In this document: piece by piece, positions 8,367 to 18,492 of the stretch
How positions within the stretch are numbered: position 1 is the first letter of the stretch
Layout: every line of letters starts with the position of its first letter
NCBI RefSeq assembly: GCF_002964785.1
Contig: NZ_PQCC01000022.1
Location: forward strand, 344,619 to 408,618
Source: Pseudoalteromonas sp. T1lg48
Lineage (GTDB): Bacteria > Pseudomonadota > Gammaproteobacteria > Enterobacterales > Alteromonadaceae
DNA length: 64,000 nt
Reading direction: 5' to 3'
Notes under the pieces: model-generated
What the model was told of the DNA's origin: nothing
The model's database searches: none
The model's input: only the letters and a program-made list of their open reading frames with translations
Position numbers and translations under genes: made by a program

Positions 8367-10967
8367 TTAACCGCGTTCGCTCACCCAAGCCTCAACACTG
8401 GCTAGGGCGGCGTCAAGGTTATCTGGTTGTGTACCGCCGGCCTGAGCCATATCGGGACGACCACCACCTTTACCACCAACCTGAGCAGCCATATGATTGA
8501 CTAGCTCACCGGCCTTAAACTGACCGGTCAGATCCTTGGTCACACCGGCAATCAGGCTGACCTTGTCGCCATTGGCAACACCAAGGGCAATAATGCCTGA
8601 ACCCATTTTGTTTTTCAGATCATCGACCATGCCACGCAGGGCTTTGCTTTCGGTGCCGGCAACATTGGCAATCAATACCTTCACGCCATTGATGTCTTTA
8701 GCAGCGTCCAGCAGCGACGCACCTGCGGCACTGGCAAGCTTATCGTTAAGCTGAGTCACTTGCTTTTCCAAGCCCTTAGAACGCTCTAGCAAGCCTTGCA
8801 CCTTGTCCAGTACATTGGCGCTGTCCGCTTTCAATAACGCCGCGATTTGCGCCAGTTTCTCTTCCTGAGCCGCAACATGATTTAGCGCATCGGAGCCGGT
8901 CACCGCTTCAATACGACGTACGCCCGCGGCAATACCCGCCTCGGAAACGATCTTGAATAAGCCGATATCACCGGTACGCTCAACGTGAGTACCGCCACAG
9001 AGCTCAATTGAGTAATCGCCTATGCTGACAACCCGTACTTCGTCGTCATACTTTTCACCAAACAGCGCCATCGCGCCTTTTTCTTTGGCAGCATCAATGG
9101 CCATCAACTCGGTTTGTAACGCGAAGTTACGACGAATTTCGTCATTTACCTGCTTTTCAATGCGCTGCAATTGCTCTGGCGTCACACCTTCAAAGTGCGA
9201 GAAGTCAAAGCGCAGACGATCCGGTTGCACCAATGAACCTTTCTGGTTTACGTGTTCACCCAGCTCTTGACGCAGGGCTTCGTGGATCAGGTGAGTTGCG
9301 GTATGATTTTTCTTAATGCGGTCACGACGCTCGGCATCGATGCGGGCATCCACCTTGTCGTTCACACCGATTTGTCCTACGACCTTACCGTGGTGAGCAA
9401 AGGCATTACCCAGTTTCTGCGTATCGGTCACGATAAACTCGCCGTTAGCCGTGGCAAGCACACCTGTGTCGCCTACCTGGCCACCTGACTCGGCGTAAAA
9501 CGGGGTGCGGTTTAGGATCACAATCCCTTCCTGGCCATCGTTCAGTACACTGACCTTCTCGCCACCGGCAAACAATTCCACCACGGTGGCGCTATGCTGC
9601 TGGGCATCATAGCCTTTAAATTCGGTCGACTTATCCGAGCGCAATTGGGTGTTGTAGTCGGCGCCAAACTTACCCGCTTGCTGCGCTTTTTTACGTTGCA
9701 CATCCATGCACTCTTGGAAGCCCTTTTCGTCTATGGTCAAAAAGCGCTCACGAGCCACATCCGCGGTTAAATCGGCCGGGAAACCATAGGTATCGTACAG
9801 CTTAAACACCACATCACCTGGGATCACATCCCCTTCCAGGGAGCTTAGGTGCTCCTCAAGAATCGCGAGACCACGCTCAAGCGTCTTACCGAATTGTTCT
9901 TCTTCGATGCGCAGGACTTTCTCAATAATGGCTTGCTTCTTGGCAAGCTCAGGGTAAGCATCACCCATCTGCGCAACCAGCTCGGCAACAAGCTTATGGA
10001 AGAAGGTACCCTTGGCGCCAAGCTTATTACCATGGCGTACGGCACGGCGAATAATACGACGCAATACATAACCACGGCCTTCATTTGAAGGCATAACACC
10101 ATCGAGTACCAAGAAGGCACATGAACGAATATGGTCGGCGATTACGCGCAGTGATTTGTCTTCCATATCCTGGGCATTAGTGACCTCAGCGGCAGCCTTA
10201 ATCAACGCTTGGAACAGGTCGATTTCATAGTTCGAGTGTACGCCCTGCAAGATAGCGGCGATACGCTCCAGACCCATACCTGTATCGATAGATGGGTTTG
10301 GCAATGGCTCCATGGTACCGTCGGCATGACGGTTAAATTGCATAAATACCAGGTTCCAGATCTCGATATAGCGATCGCCATCTTCTTCCGGTGTGCCCGG
10401 AGGACCACCCCAGACTTCTTCGCCGTGATCATAGAAAATTTCCGAGCACGGACCACAAGGACCGGTATCGCCCATGGACCAAAAGTTATCTTTTGCACCA
10501 ATGCGAGAAACGCGTTCTTTAGGCACACCAATTTGATTAATCCAAATATCGGCGGCTTCGTCGTCTTCGGTGAACACGGTGACCCAAAGCTTTTCTTTTG
10601 GCAGCTGTAACTCTTCGGTCAAAAACTTCCAGGCAAAGGCAATGGCCTGCTCTTTGAAGTAATCACCGAAGCTGAAGTTCCCCAGCATTTCGAAAAAGGT
10701 ATGGTGACGGGCGGTGTAACCCACGTTTTCAAGGTCATTGTGCTTACCACCGGCACGGACACAACGCTGAGCACTGGCGGCGCGGGTATATGGACGCTTT
10801 TCGGCGCCTAAGAACACGTCTTTAAACGGTACCATACCGGCGTTGTTAAATAGCAAGGTGGGGTCATTACCCGGCACCAAAGAAGCCGAAGGCACCACCT
10901 GATGTTGGTGCTTGGCGAAATAATCTAAGAACTTCTGTCTTAGTTGTGCGGTCGTCAAATGCTGCAT
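8367..10967 (-). CDS. alaS: Alanyl-tRNA synthetase
   Basis: 866 residues starting [18 protein letters not shown] rejected the longer frame from 11009 because it overlaps recX and lacks family similarity. Class II catalytic core with [15 protein letters not shown], the editing domain with [12 protein letters not shown] and the Cys/His site [12 protein letters not shown], then a C-Ala domain with [15 protein letters not shown]. It charges tRNA-Ala and edits Ser/Gly mischarging. recX lies 10 bp upstream and lysC 21 bp downstream, so recX-alaS-lysC are probably co-transcribed. Confidence 0.97.
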   Translation of the reverse strand: MQHLTTAQLRQKFLDYFAKHQHQVVPSASLVPGNDPTLLFNNAGMVPFKDVFLGAEKRPYTRAASAQRCVRAGGKHNDLENVGYTARHHTFFEMLGNFSFGDYFKEQAIAFAWKFLTEELQLPKEKLWVTVFTEDDEAADIWINQIGVPKERVSRIGAKDNFWSMGDTGPCGPCSEIFYDHGEEVWGGPPGTPEEDGDRYIEIWNLVFMQFNRHADGTMEPLPNPSIDTGMGLERIAAILQGVHSNYEIDLFQALIKAAAEVTNAQDMEDKSLRVIADHIRSCAFLVLDGVMPSNEGRGYVLRRIIRRAVRHGNKLGAKGTFFHKLVAELVAQMGDAYPELAKKQAIIEKVLRIEEEQFGKTLERGLAILEEHLSSLEGDVIPGDVVFKLYDTYGFPADLTADVARERFLTIDEKGFQECMDVQRKKAQQAGKFGADYNTQLRSDKSTEFKGYDAQQHSATVVELFAGGEKVSVLNDGQEGIVILNRTPFYAESGGQVGDTGVLATANGEFIVTDTQKLGNAFAHHGKVVGQIGVNDKVDARIDAERRDRIKKNHTATHLIHEALRQELGEHVNQKGSLVQPDRLRFDFSHFEGVTPEQLQRIEKQVNDEIRRNFALQTELMAIDAAKEKGAMALFGEKYDDEVRVVSIGDYSIELCGGTHVERTGDIGLFKIVSEAGIAAGVRRIEAVTGSDALNHVAAQEEKLAQIAALLKADSANVLDKVQGLLERSKGLEKQVTQLNDKLASAAGASLLDAAKDINGVKVLIANVAGTESKALRGMVDDLKNKMGSGIIALGVANGDKVSLIAGVTKDLTGQFKAGELVNHMAAQVGGKGGGRPDMAQAGGTQPDNLDAALASVEAWVSERG

Positions 10968-10977
10968 TGCGTTTTTC

Positions 10978-11442
10978 TCACTCGTCTGTCGCTTCACTTG
11001 CAAGTGCAAATTCTATTTGTTGGTAGTCAAAGCCTCGCGCCGTTAAATAACGAATACGCTTGGCTTTTTCCTTATAATCTGTGTTTTTTCCCAGCGCCTT
11101 AAATTTACGCTGGTAGGCCTCTAGAGCCAGTTCGAACCAATCGATGTCCATTTCTGCCAAGGCCACAGCCACCTGCTCTTTGGCCAAGCCTTTTTGCTGG
11201 GCATCGGCACTGATACGCCGTGGTCCGTGACGTTTGTCTACTGCCCGGCGAATAAAGCTGGCGCAATAGCGTTTATCGTCCAAAAAACCCTGTTGCTCAC
11301 ACCAATCTAACAGCTCAGTGGCAAAGTCCTCTGGTACCTGGCGTTGCTGCAATTTGCGCTGCAAATCCCTGCGGCTGTATTCCTGCCGCCCCAGTAACCA
11401 GAGCACATAGTTCTTTTGTTTTTGCTGTTCGCGCTCATCCAT
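10978..11442 (-). CDS. recX: Regulatory protein RecX
   Basis: 154 residues with the tandem three-helix repeats of RecX ([62 protein letters not shown]). Known role: binds RecA filaments and inhibits extension and coprotease activity. In most gammaproteobacteria recX directly follows recA; here recA lies about 16 kb away and a 273-codon membrane-protein gene precedes recX, overlapping it by one base (TAATG). recX therefore probably does not share the LexA-controlled recA promoter. Confidence 0.9.
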   Translation of the reverse strand: MDEREQQKQKNYVLWLLGRQEYSRRDLQRKLQQRQVPEDFATELLDWCEQQGFLDDKRYCASFIRRAVDKRHGPRRISADAQQKGLAKEQVAVALAEMDIDWFELALEAYQRKFKALGKNTDYKEKAKRIRYLTARGFDYQQIEFALASEATDE

Positions 11443-12263
11443 TAAGCGTCAAACCGACCGTCTGAAGAAACCGATTCCTGCTCTTTAGCAGGCTCACTTT
11501 GGCTCTTATCGACGGTGCCATTACCGCCCTCATGGTGCTGTAATTTAGGCATAAATATCGCTTGAAAGGCGATGAATAAGCTAATGTAGCAAATCGGCAT
11601 AACAACAAGAAGGGGAATAAAGGACAAAATCGCACAAACCAGCATCAAGCCTGCACCAATCAGACCATACACCGTCATCGCTGCCATATTATGATAAAAC
11701 GCCATTAAACTGGCCTTCATCACCGCCCACATCGATGTGTGACCGCCAAAATAAACCAGGGGCACAGCGAAGGCAAAGGCACATAAATAAACACTAAATA
11801 GCACCAAAAACAGCGCCACCGCAGGGAAAGAGAAGCTTTGCGCTAATTGCTGCAGAGCCAGCTGCGGGTCAAGATCGGGTTGAGCTATAACGGCCGCCGC
11901 ATCGGCAAACAACAGGCTACTCACCATGCCTAATAGCAAGGCCGCGCCCATTTGATATAGACCAACGCGGAACAAAGGCATGCGTCGACCCTGCTGTGAA
12001 AACACATTAAGGATATCGGCAAACGCCACCTTGTGTCCCTGCTGACGGCGCAATGCGGCTTGATAAAAGCCAGCCAGTAAAAAAGGTGTTGCAAGCACCG
12101 CCGGGATTTTTAGCAACGGCAGAATAAAACCCAGCATGCCCACGGCGGCGATAAACAAGTACATAAACATAAAAATAAACGGCTGGTGCTGGAAGGTATC
12201 CAAACCGGCTTTAAACCAGCGCGCTCCCGAGCCGGCCTTGTACACGCGTATTTCTATCGACAT
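11442..12263 (-). CDS. BPSS1780-like integral membrane protein
   Basis: 273 residues with about six membrane segments (for example FIFMFMYLFIAAVGMLGF, MGAALLLGMVSSLLF, AVALFLVLFSVYLCAFAF, LIGAGLMLVCAILSFI). The N-terminal pattern VYKAGSGARWFKAGLDTFQ plus the LPLLKIP turn resembles the BPSS1780 family of unknown function. I chose ATG 12263 because AAGGAAG lies upstream and the longer reading overlaps ribA. The C-terminus is charged and Glu/Gln-rich. It lies between ribA and recX on the same strand. Confidence 0.7.
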   Translation of the reverse strand: MSIEIRVYKAGSGARWFKAGLDTFQHQPFIFMFMYLFIAAVGMLGFILPLLKIPAVLATPFLLAGFYQAALRRQQGHKVAFADILNVFSQQGRRMPLFRVGLYQMGAALLLGMVSSLLFADAAAVIAQPDLDPQLALQQLAQSFSFPAVALFLVLFSVYLCAFAFAVPLVYFGGHTSMWAVMKASLMAFYHNMAAMTVYGLIGAGLMLVCAILSFIPLLVVMPICYISLFIAFQAIFMPKLQHHEGGNGTVDKSQSEPAKEQESVSSDGRFDA

Positions 12264-12297
12264 GATGACTAATCTTCCTTTTACCCAGTTATTCCGC

Positions 12298-12918
12298 TTA
12301 TGATTTCTTAATCTTTTTAATATCCAGCATGTGCGCACCATGGGCTATTTTGGTTTCCAGGTACGCCTGATTGCCGGTTTGCCCCACCTTGATATGAGCA
12401 TGGGTACCAACCACGGCCTTCACGTCGATGCCGTTGTCACGCAGTGCATCAAGCTTCTTCGGGTTATTGGTCATCAGCTTAACCTGAGTGATACCCAGTG
12501 CCTTAAGCATTAAAACAGCATCGGAGAAATCTCGCAGATCATCGGCAAAACCCAGGTGATTATTAGCTTCGTAAGTGTTCATGCCTTGCGACTGCAACAC
12601 ATAGGCATCAAGTTTATTGTATAAACCAATGCCACGCCCTTCCTGACGTAGGTAGAGCAGCACCCCACCCTGTTCGTGCATTAGCTCGATGCTCTCATTG
12701 AGTTGCTCGCCGCAATCACAGCGGCTGGAGTGGAAAACGTCGCCGGTTAGGCACTCGGAGTGCATGCGGATCAGGGGAGTTTGCTGTTCATCCGCTTGGT
12801 TAAAAATTAAGGCAACATGCTCCTGACCATCTTTTAATCCGCTAAAAGACACTATTTCCGCAGGAATATCACTTTTTTTGCCCACATTTAAATGGACCCT
12901 AGCTCTGACTTCGGCCAC
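12298..12918 (-). CDS. ribA: GTP cyclohydrolase II
   Basis: 206 residues. Zinc-binding cysteines are in [20 protein letters not shown], the catalytic region is [19 protein letters not shown], and [16 protein letters not shown] binds the substrate. Known reaction: GTP to 2,5-diamino-6-ribosylamino-pyrimidinone phosphate, formate and PPi, the first committed riboflavin step. It is a stand-alone RibA with no RibB fusion. No FMN riboswitch is apparent in the 244-bp gap between this start and the rhodanese gene at 13163. Confidence 0.95.
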   Translation of the reverse strand: MAEVRARVHLNVGKKSDIPAEIVSFSGLKDGQEHVALIFNQADEQQTPLIRMHSECLTGDVFHSSRCDCGEQLNESIELMHEQGGVLLYLRQEGRGIGLYNKLDAYVLQSQGMNTYEANNHLGFADDLRDFSDAVLMLKALGITQVKLMTNNPKKLDALRDNGIDVKAVVGTHAHIKVGQTGNQAYLETKIAHGAHMLDIKKIKKS

Positions 12919-13162
12919 GACGACTCACTCTGTACAATAAACAATTGTGATAATATAACAAAGCCAATCTCAAAGATCAGCCTGTACTACTTAGTAAATG
13001 GGGTCAATGATAACATGAAACAAGTGGCCCTAGCGACGCCCAAACACACAATTCAGACCGACAATAAGTTATGCTATGGTTAATGACATACATAATCGAA
13101 GGACGTTAAGCTGGCTAACATAGCAGTTGGTAGGGATACGTTTAGTAACAACAGGAAGATAC

Positions 13163-13558
13163 ATGATGAAAACCACCAGCGCGGCAGTCGTTGCCGCAAT
13201 CGCACTGTTTTGCGCCCCCATGAGTATGGCTCAGGCCGAGACCACAGATATTGCCGCTCAACAGCTCTTGGTCGACCGTTTTAACGCCGAGCCAATGCAA
13301 TTATTGGATGTGCGAACCAGTGAAGAATACCAGCAAGGCCATATCAAAGGGGCCATCAACATCAGTCATACTGTCTTGGCAGATCATCTTGGAGAACTCG
13401 ATAAAGAACGCCCCATAGTGGTTTACTGCCGCAGTGGCCGCCGCGCCGCCATGGCTATCGACATTTTACAAGAACAGGGCTTTAAACAGGTTTACCACCT
13501 TGAAGGTGACTGGCTCGGCTGGCAAAAACAGCAATTGCCAGAAATCACCCAGCCGTGA
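13163..13558 (+). CDS. Periplasmic rhodanese-like sulfurtransferase
   Basis: 131 residues. A signal peptide (about 1-25, ending MSMAQAE) is followed by one rhodanese domain: LLDVRTSEEYQQGHIKGAIN and the catalytic loop VVYCRSGRRAAMA with the active Cys. It resembles PspE-type single-domain enzymes that move sulfane sulfur from thiosulfate. I chose the ATG at 13163 with AGGAAG upstream. Its last 14 bp overlap the convergent exonuclease gene. Confidence 0.88.
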   Translation: MMKTTSAAVVAAIALFCAPMSMAQAETTDIAAQQLLVDRFNAEPMQLLDVRTSEEYQQGHIKGAINISHTVLADHLGELDKERPIVVYCRSGRRAAMAIDILQEQGFKQVYHLEGDWLGWQKQQLPEITQP

Positions 13559-14189
13559 TCAAGGCACTTAAAGGTACGGGCTCTCGTTTGCTGACCTGAT
13601 TGGCCTGCGCCAAAAACAGCTCGGCGGTGGCCAAGGCATCGCTGAGCGCATCATGAGACGTATGCGCCATCAATCCATAACGCTGACGACAGGCATCCAA
13701 AGACAGGGCATCAAAAGCAATATCTGCGCCCTGACGCGCTAATCGACGCTGCTCGATTTTCAGGGTATCCAAGGTAATACGCGGTAACTGTACCTGGTGC
13801 TCTTTACACACACGCTGTAAAAAGCGGGTGTCGAGCAGGCTATTGTGAAACACTAAAATGCTTTCGGCACACACGGCACTAAAGCGCTCCAGTATTTGTG
13901 CCATGGGCAAGCCCTCCGCTTGCAAGCGTTCGGCGGTAATCCCGTGGTAAATGGGCGATTGCGCCAGCTCCAACACCCCCTGATGTAGCAAGTGACCGCT
14001 TTGACTAAGCTTTATGCGCTGCTGCTCAATTACCACCCAGGCCAGCGATACCACCTCATGTTCTTTAGGATTTAAGCCGGTTAATTCCAAATCCACCACC
14101 ACAAAACGATGGTTAATCCAGGGCTGCGACAGACCGTAAGGGTCAAAGCCTAATTTCGACTTTACTTGCTGCCACCATGAGTAGGTCAT
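13545..14189 (-). CDS. DnaQ-like 3'-5' exonuclease
   Basis: 214 residues with DEDDh exonuclease motifs: VVDLELTGLNP (ExoI, D and E), a central VFHNSLLDTRFL (ExoII) and HTSHDALSDALATAELF (ExoIII with His and Asp). It is a stand-alone DnaQ-fold protein of the type often encoded beside DUF294/CBS nucleotidyltransferases. It follows that gene by two bases, so the pair is one transcription unit; its substrate in the cell is not known. Confidence 0.88.
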   Translation of the reverse strand: MTYSWWQQVKSKLGFDPYGLSQPWINHRFVVVDLELTGLNPKEHEVVSLAWVVIEQQRIKLSQSGHLLHQGVLELAQSPIYHGITAERLQAEGLPMAQILERFSAVCAESILVFHNSLLDTRFLQRVCKEHQVQLPRITLDTLKIEQRRLARQGADIAFDALSLDACRQRYGLMAHTSHDALSDALATAELFLAQANQVSKREPVPLSALITAG

Positions 14190-14191
14190 AA

Positions 14192-16041
14192 CTACAGGCT
14201 CCCGCGCGCAAACTTAAAGCTCGCCGCCTGCTGTGCCTGGCGGATAAGGTAAAACGCCTCTTTCAATTGATGGCGCTCTAAGGAAGTCAAACCGTCCGGG
14301 TTTATACAGTTACTGGGCAAGGGTTCGTTATCGAGCTGAGCGCGCAAGCGCAACTGGGTGAGATAACGCCAACAGTCCTTAAGATCAAAAATATCCTTTT
14401 TTGACAGCCACTGAGTTTTGGTCAGTGCATCGAGGCGCTCCAAGGTGCTGGCATGGCGAATATTGGCCTGCAAGGCATAAAGGCGGACAATATCATTGAT
14501 GATCACGATACCGCGACGCTTTAAATCTATGTACTTGTGGCGATCGGCATCGGCCTCGGTCTTTAACTGATTGAAAAGCCCGATGGGCACCGAGTTAAGG
14601 TTTAACTCGCTGGCCAGGGCACGATAAAAGAGCTGGTCGGGTTTAAGTGCCGACAGGGCTTCACTAAAGGTGGCAAATAAATCGCTTGAACCGCTAATAA
14701 AGCGAATATCGAAGAAGATCTTACAATTAAGCATGGCCTCTGGCGTCGGACTGGCCAACCAGCGCTCAAACTTATGCAGCCAGCCATTAAGACTCAGACG
14801 ACAGTCTTCATTGCTGGCCATAATATTACCCGGGCAGCGCCTGATGCCGCACACATCCAGCTGTTGGCAGACAAACTCGCCCATGGCCTTAAAGTATTCA
14901 AGTTGCGATTCGTCGAGATCGTTGGGCAACAACAGGCCATTATCCTGATCCGAGTGCAGGGTTTGCTCTTCACGGGCCTGAGAGCCAAAGCAAATCCAGC
15001 TAAAGCGCGTCGGAGCATCGCCATGACGCTGCTGAAACAGCTGAATTAAACGCGTGGTAAGCGCATCACTGATGCCGCTCAGCAGTTTGCCAATCAGGCT
15101 GATGTCATCGATATGATAGGCGAAGCCTTCAAGCAGCTCGGGCACCTCCTGGGCGTAACGTTTTAAATCGGCAACCCCACTGGCCTTGTAGATACGGCCA
15201 ATCAACTGCACCGGATCGCTTTTTTGCTGGCGCAGCAAGTCGGTGGAGGTAACCATGCCAAGGGGCTGGTGTTGCTCGTTTAATACCGGTAAATGGTGAA
15301 TGTTATGTTTGAGCATCAGGTGCATGGCCGAAAACACCCGGTTATTTTCAAAAATGAACTTGGGCTCGACACTCATAATTTCGGCGATGCTGCGTTGTGG
15401 ATCCACGCCTTCGGCCAACACCCTGGAGCGCAAATCTCGGTCGGTCACCACACCAATCAATCGCGCTTCCTTGCCTTCGCCCAGGGTCACCATAATGGAT
15501 GACACCCGATGCGCGCTCATGGTTTGTGCACACTCGCGAATACTGGCATCGGGCGTTAGGGTAATGGCTTGGCGGGTCATCAGCCGGGCAATTTTTCGCT
15601 CCGACCAGCTGTCGCCATGGTGTTGATACTTGGAAGACAAGAGTCGATTTGAGTGAGCACGGACAAAGTATTGCTCAAAGGCCTTATATTCATGGCGCAG
15701 ATAATCGAAGTCCGCTTGCGAGAGCATATAGCTAAGGCTTCGCGCTTGACCTCGATGCGGTTTTTTATGGTTTCGCCGCTGAGCAAGGATGGGTAACCGA
15801 AATAATCGCCGCTGGTTAAACGAGCGATAGGCTCACCATCGGCGGCCACCAGCTCAATAACACCACTGCGTAATAAGAATAACTTGGGATGAGCCGAGTC
15901 CAGCCATTGATGCTGATTTTCCCGGGTGACATAAATTACCTCAAGATGGTGGGTAAAATAATCACAGGCGGAGCCCGGCAAGGCATTAAACGGTGCTTGC
16001 TGGGTCACAAAGTCAAAAATATCCTGATGCTGGGCACTCAT
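14192..16041 (-). pseudogene. cNMP-binding / CBS / DUF294 nucleotidyltransferase, interrupted by a frameshift
   Basis: Two overlapping frames make one protein. 16041 down to about 15735 encodes a cyclic-nucleotide-binding-like domain (LFLLRSGVIELVAADGE, SGDYFGYPSLLSGE). 15727 to 14192 encodes paired CBS domains (HRVSSIMVTL, HHLPVLNEQHQPLGMVTSTD), a DUF294 nucleotidyltransferase core (FGSQAREEQTLHSDQDNGLL) and the DUF294 C-terminal domain. One added base near 15727-15735 joins EALA to MLSQADFDYLRHEY and gives a 616-codon frame, the family's usual size. Such proteins are commonly encoded next to actP-like symporters and a DnaQ exonuclease, as here. It could be a true mutation or a sequencing error; the downstream ATG at 15727 could still start a truncated protein. 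Confidence 0.85.
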
Positions 16042-16100
16042 AATCCACGTCCTAAAAACACATGTGGTAACAAGAGTAAATCTAGGACCTATTTGACGAC

Positions 16101-16134
16101 AAAAAAAGCCCGACCTTGGTCTAAGGTCGGGCTT
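16101..16134 (-). terminator. Terminator of the actP-like gene
   Basis: Perfect 12-bp stem AAGCCCGACCTT / AAGGTCGGGCTT with a 5-base loop, followed on the minus strand by a seven-T run. Confidence 0.92.
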
Positions 16135-16161
16135 ATGATCTGCGAGTTTGGTTAATGCACC

Positions 16162-17889
16162 TTAGTGCGCATGGGCCGTTGCAGAACCTTTAGGATTACG
16201 AATACCCTCAACCATTTCTTTGATCTCATCCGGGGTTTCTGCGGTCATGCGTTGTACCACGGCAGCCACAAAGAAGTTAACCATCATACCAACCAGGCCG
16301 ATACCCTCGGGTGAAATACCGAATAGCCAGTGCTCGGCGCTGTTTAGCTCTGGACTCACAAACTTGAAGAAGATGATGTATGCGGCGGTAAAACCGATAC
16401 CCGTTACCATGCCGGCAATGGCGCCTTCTTTGTTCATGCGTTTTGAGAAAATACCCATGATAATTGCAGGGAAGAAACTCGCCGCCGCAAGACCGAAGGC
16501 AAAGGCCACCACCGAGGCTACAAAGCCTGGGGGGTTAATACCAAAGTAGGCGGAGATACCTATGGCTACCATGGCCGCCAGACGCGCCGCCAACAGCTCT
16601 TGCTTATCGTTGATATCCGGTTTCAAGGTACGTTTCAATAAATCGTGAGAAACCGAGGTCGAAATAACCAGTAGCAGACCTGCAGTCGTCGATAGCGCCG
16701 CGGCAATACCACCGGCGGCCACCAAGGCAATCACCCAGGCCGGTAGGTCGGCAATTTCAGGGTTGGCAAGTACCATGATATCGCGGTCTACACTCACTTC
16801 ATTGGCGCTGGCTGGATCATCAACCTTACCCGCAGAATAGTGCATGCGACCATCGCCGTTTTTGTCGTTGAAGGTGATAAGGCCGGTTCTTTCCCAGTTT
16901 TTAATCCACTGTGGCGCTTCTTCATACAAGGTGCCGCTGCCGTCTTTACCATTGATGGTATCGATCATGTTCACGCGAGCGAATGAGGCAACCGCGGGAG
17001 CCGTGGTATATACGATGGCAATAAAGACCAGAGTCCAAGCCGCCGAGATACGGGTATCGCGAACGCGAGGCACGGTGAAGAAGCGTACGATGACGTGAGG
17101 AAGACCCGCGGTACCCACCATGAGTGCACCGGTGATCGCAAATACGTCAACCATACTCTTGGAACCTTCGGTGTATTGGGCAAACCCGAGCTCGGTACTG
17201 AGACCATCAAGCTTGTCGAGCAAATAGAGTCCGGAACCATCGGACAAGGTACCACCGAAGCCGGTTTGTGGTAACAGGTGACCCGTCATCATCAGGGAAA
17301 TAAAGATAGCCGGTACCAGGTAGGCGAACACCAACACGCAGTACTGTGCCACCTGAGTATAGGTAATGCCCTTCATGCCGCCGAGCACGGCGTAGAAGAA
17401 TACGATCACCATGCCGATGTACACACCTGTCTCAATGTCTACTTCCAGGAAGCGCGAGAACACCACGCCCACACCACGCATCTGACCGGCGATGTAAGTA
17501 AAGCAGATAAAGATGGCACAGAAGATGGCAACCACACGAGCCGCCTGTGAGTAGTAACGGTCGCCGATAAAGTCCGGCACCGTAAATTTACCGAATTTAC
17601 GCAGGTAAGGTGCCAGGCACAGTGCCAGCAGTACATAACCACCGGTCCAACCCATAAGATATACACCGCCGTCATAACCGGCAAAGGAGATGATCCCCGC
17701 CATGGAAATAAACGACGCCGCACTCATCCAGTCTGCGGCCGTAGCCATACCATTGGCTAAGGGTGGTACGCCACCACCGGCAACATAGAATTCATTGGTT
17801 GAGCCGGCACGCGCCCAAATGGCGATACCTATATAGAGCGCAAAGCTCAGGCCAACAATTAAAAAGGTAAGTCCTTGAACATCCATCAT
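16162..17889 (-). CDS. Sodium:solute symporter, ActP-like (acetate uptake candidate)
   Basis: 575 residues and about 13-14 membrane segments of the SSS family. YVAGGGVPPLANGMATAADWMSAASF covers the first sodium-site region, and GTAGLPHVIVRFFTVP and AALSTTAGLLLVISTS are characteristic of the ActP/MctC branch. It is paired, 8 bp downstream, with the small DUF4212 protein that accompanies this subfamily. The CrbS/CrbR/acs neighbourhood points to acetate or a related short carboxylate (inference). It has its own strong terminator. Confidence 0.9.
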   Translation of the reverse strand: MMDVQGLTFLIVGLSFALYIGIAIWARAGSTNEFYVAGGGVPPLANGMATAADWMSAASFISMAGIISFAGYDGGVYLMGWTGGYVLLALCLAPYLRKFGKFTVPDFIGDRYYSQAARVVAIFCAIFICFTYIAGQMRGVGVVFSRFLEVDIETGVYIGMVIVFFYAVLGGMKGITYTQVAQYCVLVFAYLVPAIFISLMMTGHLLPQTGFGGTLSDGSGLYLLDKLDGLSTELGFAQYTEGSKSMVDVFAITGALMVGTAGLPHVIVRFFTVPRVRDTRISAAWTLVFIAIVYTTAPAVASFARVNMIDTINGKDGSGTLYEEAPQWIKNWERTGLITFNDKNGDGRMHYSAGKVDDPASANEVSVDRDIMVLANPEIADLPAWVIALVAAGGIAAALSTTAGLLLVISTSVSHDLLKRTLKPDINDKQELLAARLAAMVAIGISAYFGINPPGFVASVVAFAFGLAAASFFPAIIMGIFSKRMNKEGAIAGMVTGIGFTAAYIIFFKFVSPELNSAEHWLFGISPEGIGLVGMMVNFFVAAVVQRMTAETPDEIKEMVEGIRNPKGSATAHAH

Positions 17890-17897
17890 TTTGCTCC

Positions 17898-18161
17898 TTA
17901 TTCGTCTACGCCGTATTTCTTATCTAACGCATTCATTTTGTATGCGTAGACAAAAATAAGAGCTACAAAGGTGTAAATTGCGCCTTGTTGTGAAAACCAA
18001 AAGCCCAGTTTAAACCCAAAGAATCGTACTTCGTTGAGTACGTCGACTAACAAAATGCCAAAGCCAAAAGAAACGACAAACCACACCACCAGTAATTTAA
18101 ATACCAGGCTGAGGTTTTCACTCCAATAGGCCTTCGCATGTTCTGCATCTTTAAAAGCCAT
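17898..18161 (-). CDS. DUF4212 small symporter subunit
   Basis: 87 residues with two membrane segments (LVFKLLVVWFVVSFGFGILL; QGAIYTFVALIFVYAYKM) and the family start (AYWSENLSLV). DUF4212 proteins are encoded directly before SSS acetate-type symporters and are thought to be their small subunits. RBS AAGGGG precedes the ATG. It is the first gene of the two-gene operon with the symporter. Confidence 0.88.
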   Translation of the reverse strand: MAFKDAEHAKAYWSENLSLVFKLLVVWFVVSFGFGILLVDVLNEVRFFGFKLGFWFSQQGAIYTFVALIFVYAYKMNALDKKYGVDE

Positions 18162-18252
18162 TTTGTATCCCCTTTACATCACACCCAAAGGCATGAACGG
18201 TTGTTATCGTCACTTTTGAATCTAGCAATGCTTTGCCTAGAGGAAATTCAGA

Positions 18253-18410
18253 CCTTAGTCGTAACAAAAAGTTAACCTTTAGAGGTAATGATGGGGATAC
18301 TTGAAAATAACCAATAAAAACATAAGGATAAAAACAATTTCAGAGGCTGTAGAAGTGACAGGTTCGGCGTTTATTGGGATTAATACATTAGTCTAATAAC
18401 CCTTAGTCGC
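18253..18410. promoter_or_regulatory. Candidate shared acetate-regulon sites in the symporter/crbS divergent promoter
   Basis: The 331-bp gap 18162-18492 contains CCTTAGTCGTA at 18253-18263 and CCTTAGTCGC at 18401-18410. The same core occurs between acs and the porin (25793-25803). The element is shared only by the putative CrbR regulon promoters seen here, so it is a candidate response-regulator site (inference). Nothing else is recognisable in the gap. Confidence 0.4.
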
Positions 18411-18492
18411 ATGGCTTAGCCCGACAAAATCACTGCTATTCGCCATGGGCTTTTGCTATGGTAGGGGTACTAATAAAAATTACCCCAGCACC

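Noticed and set aside
10978..11009. Longer start for alaS from 11009
   Set aside because: Would overlap recX and add 14 residues foreign to AlaRS; the ATG at 10967 fits the family.
12919..13162. FMN riboswitch before ribA
   Set aside because: None of the conserved RFN-element helices are recognisable in the gap; ribA-type genes of this group often lack one.
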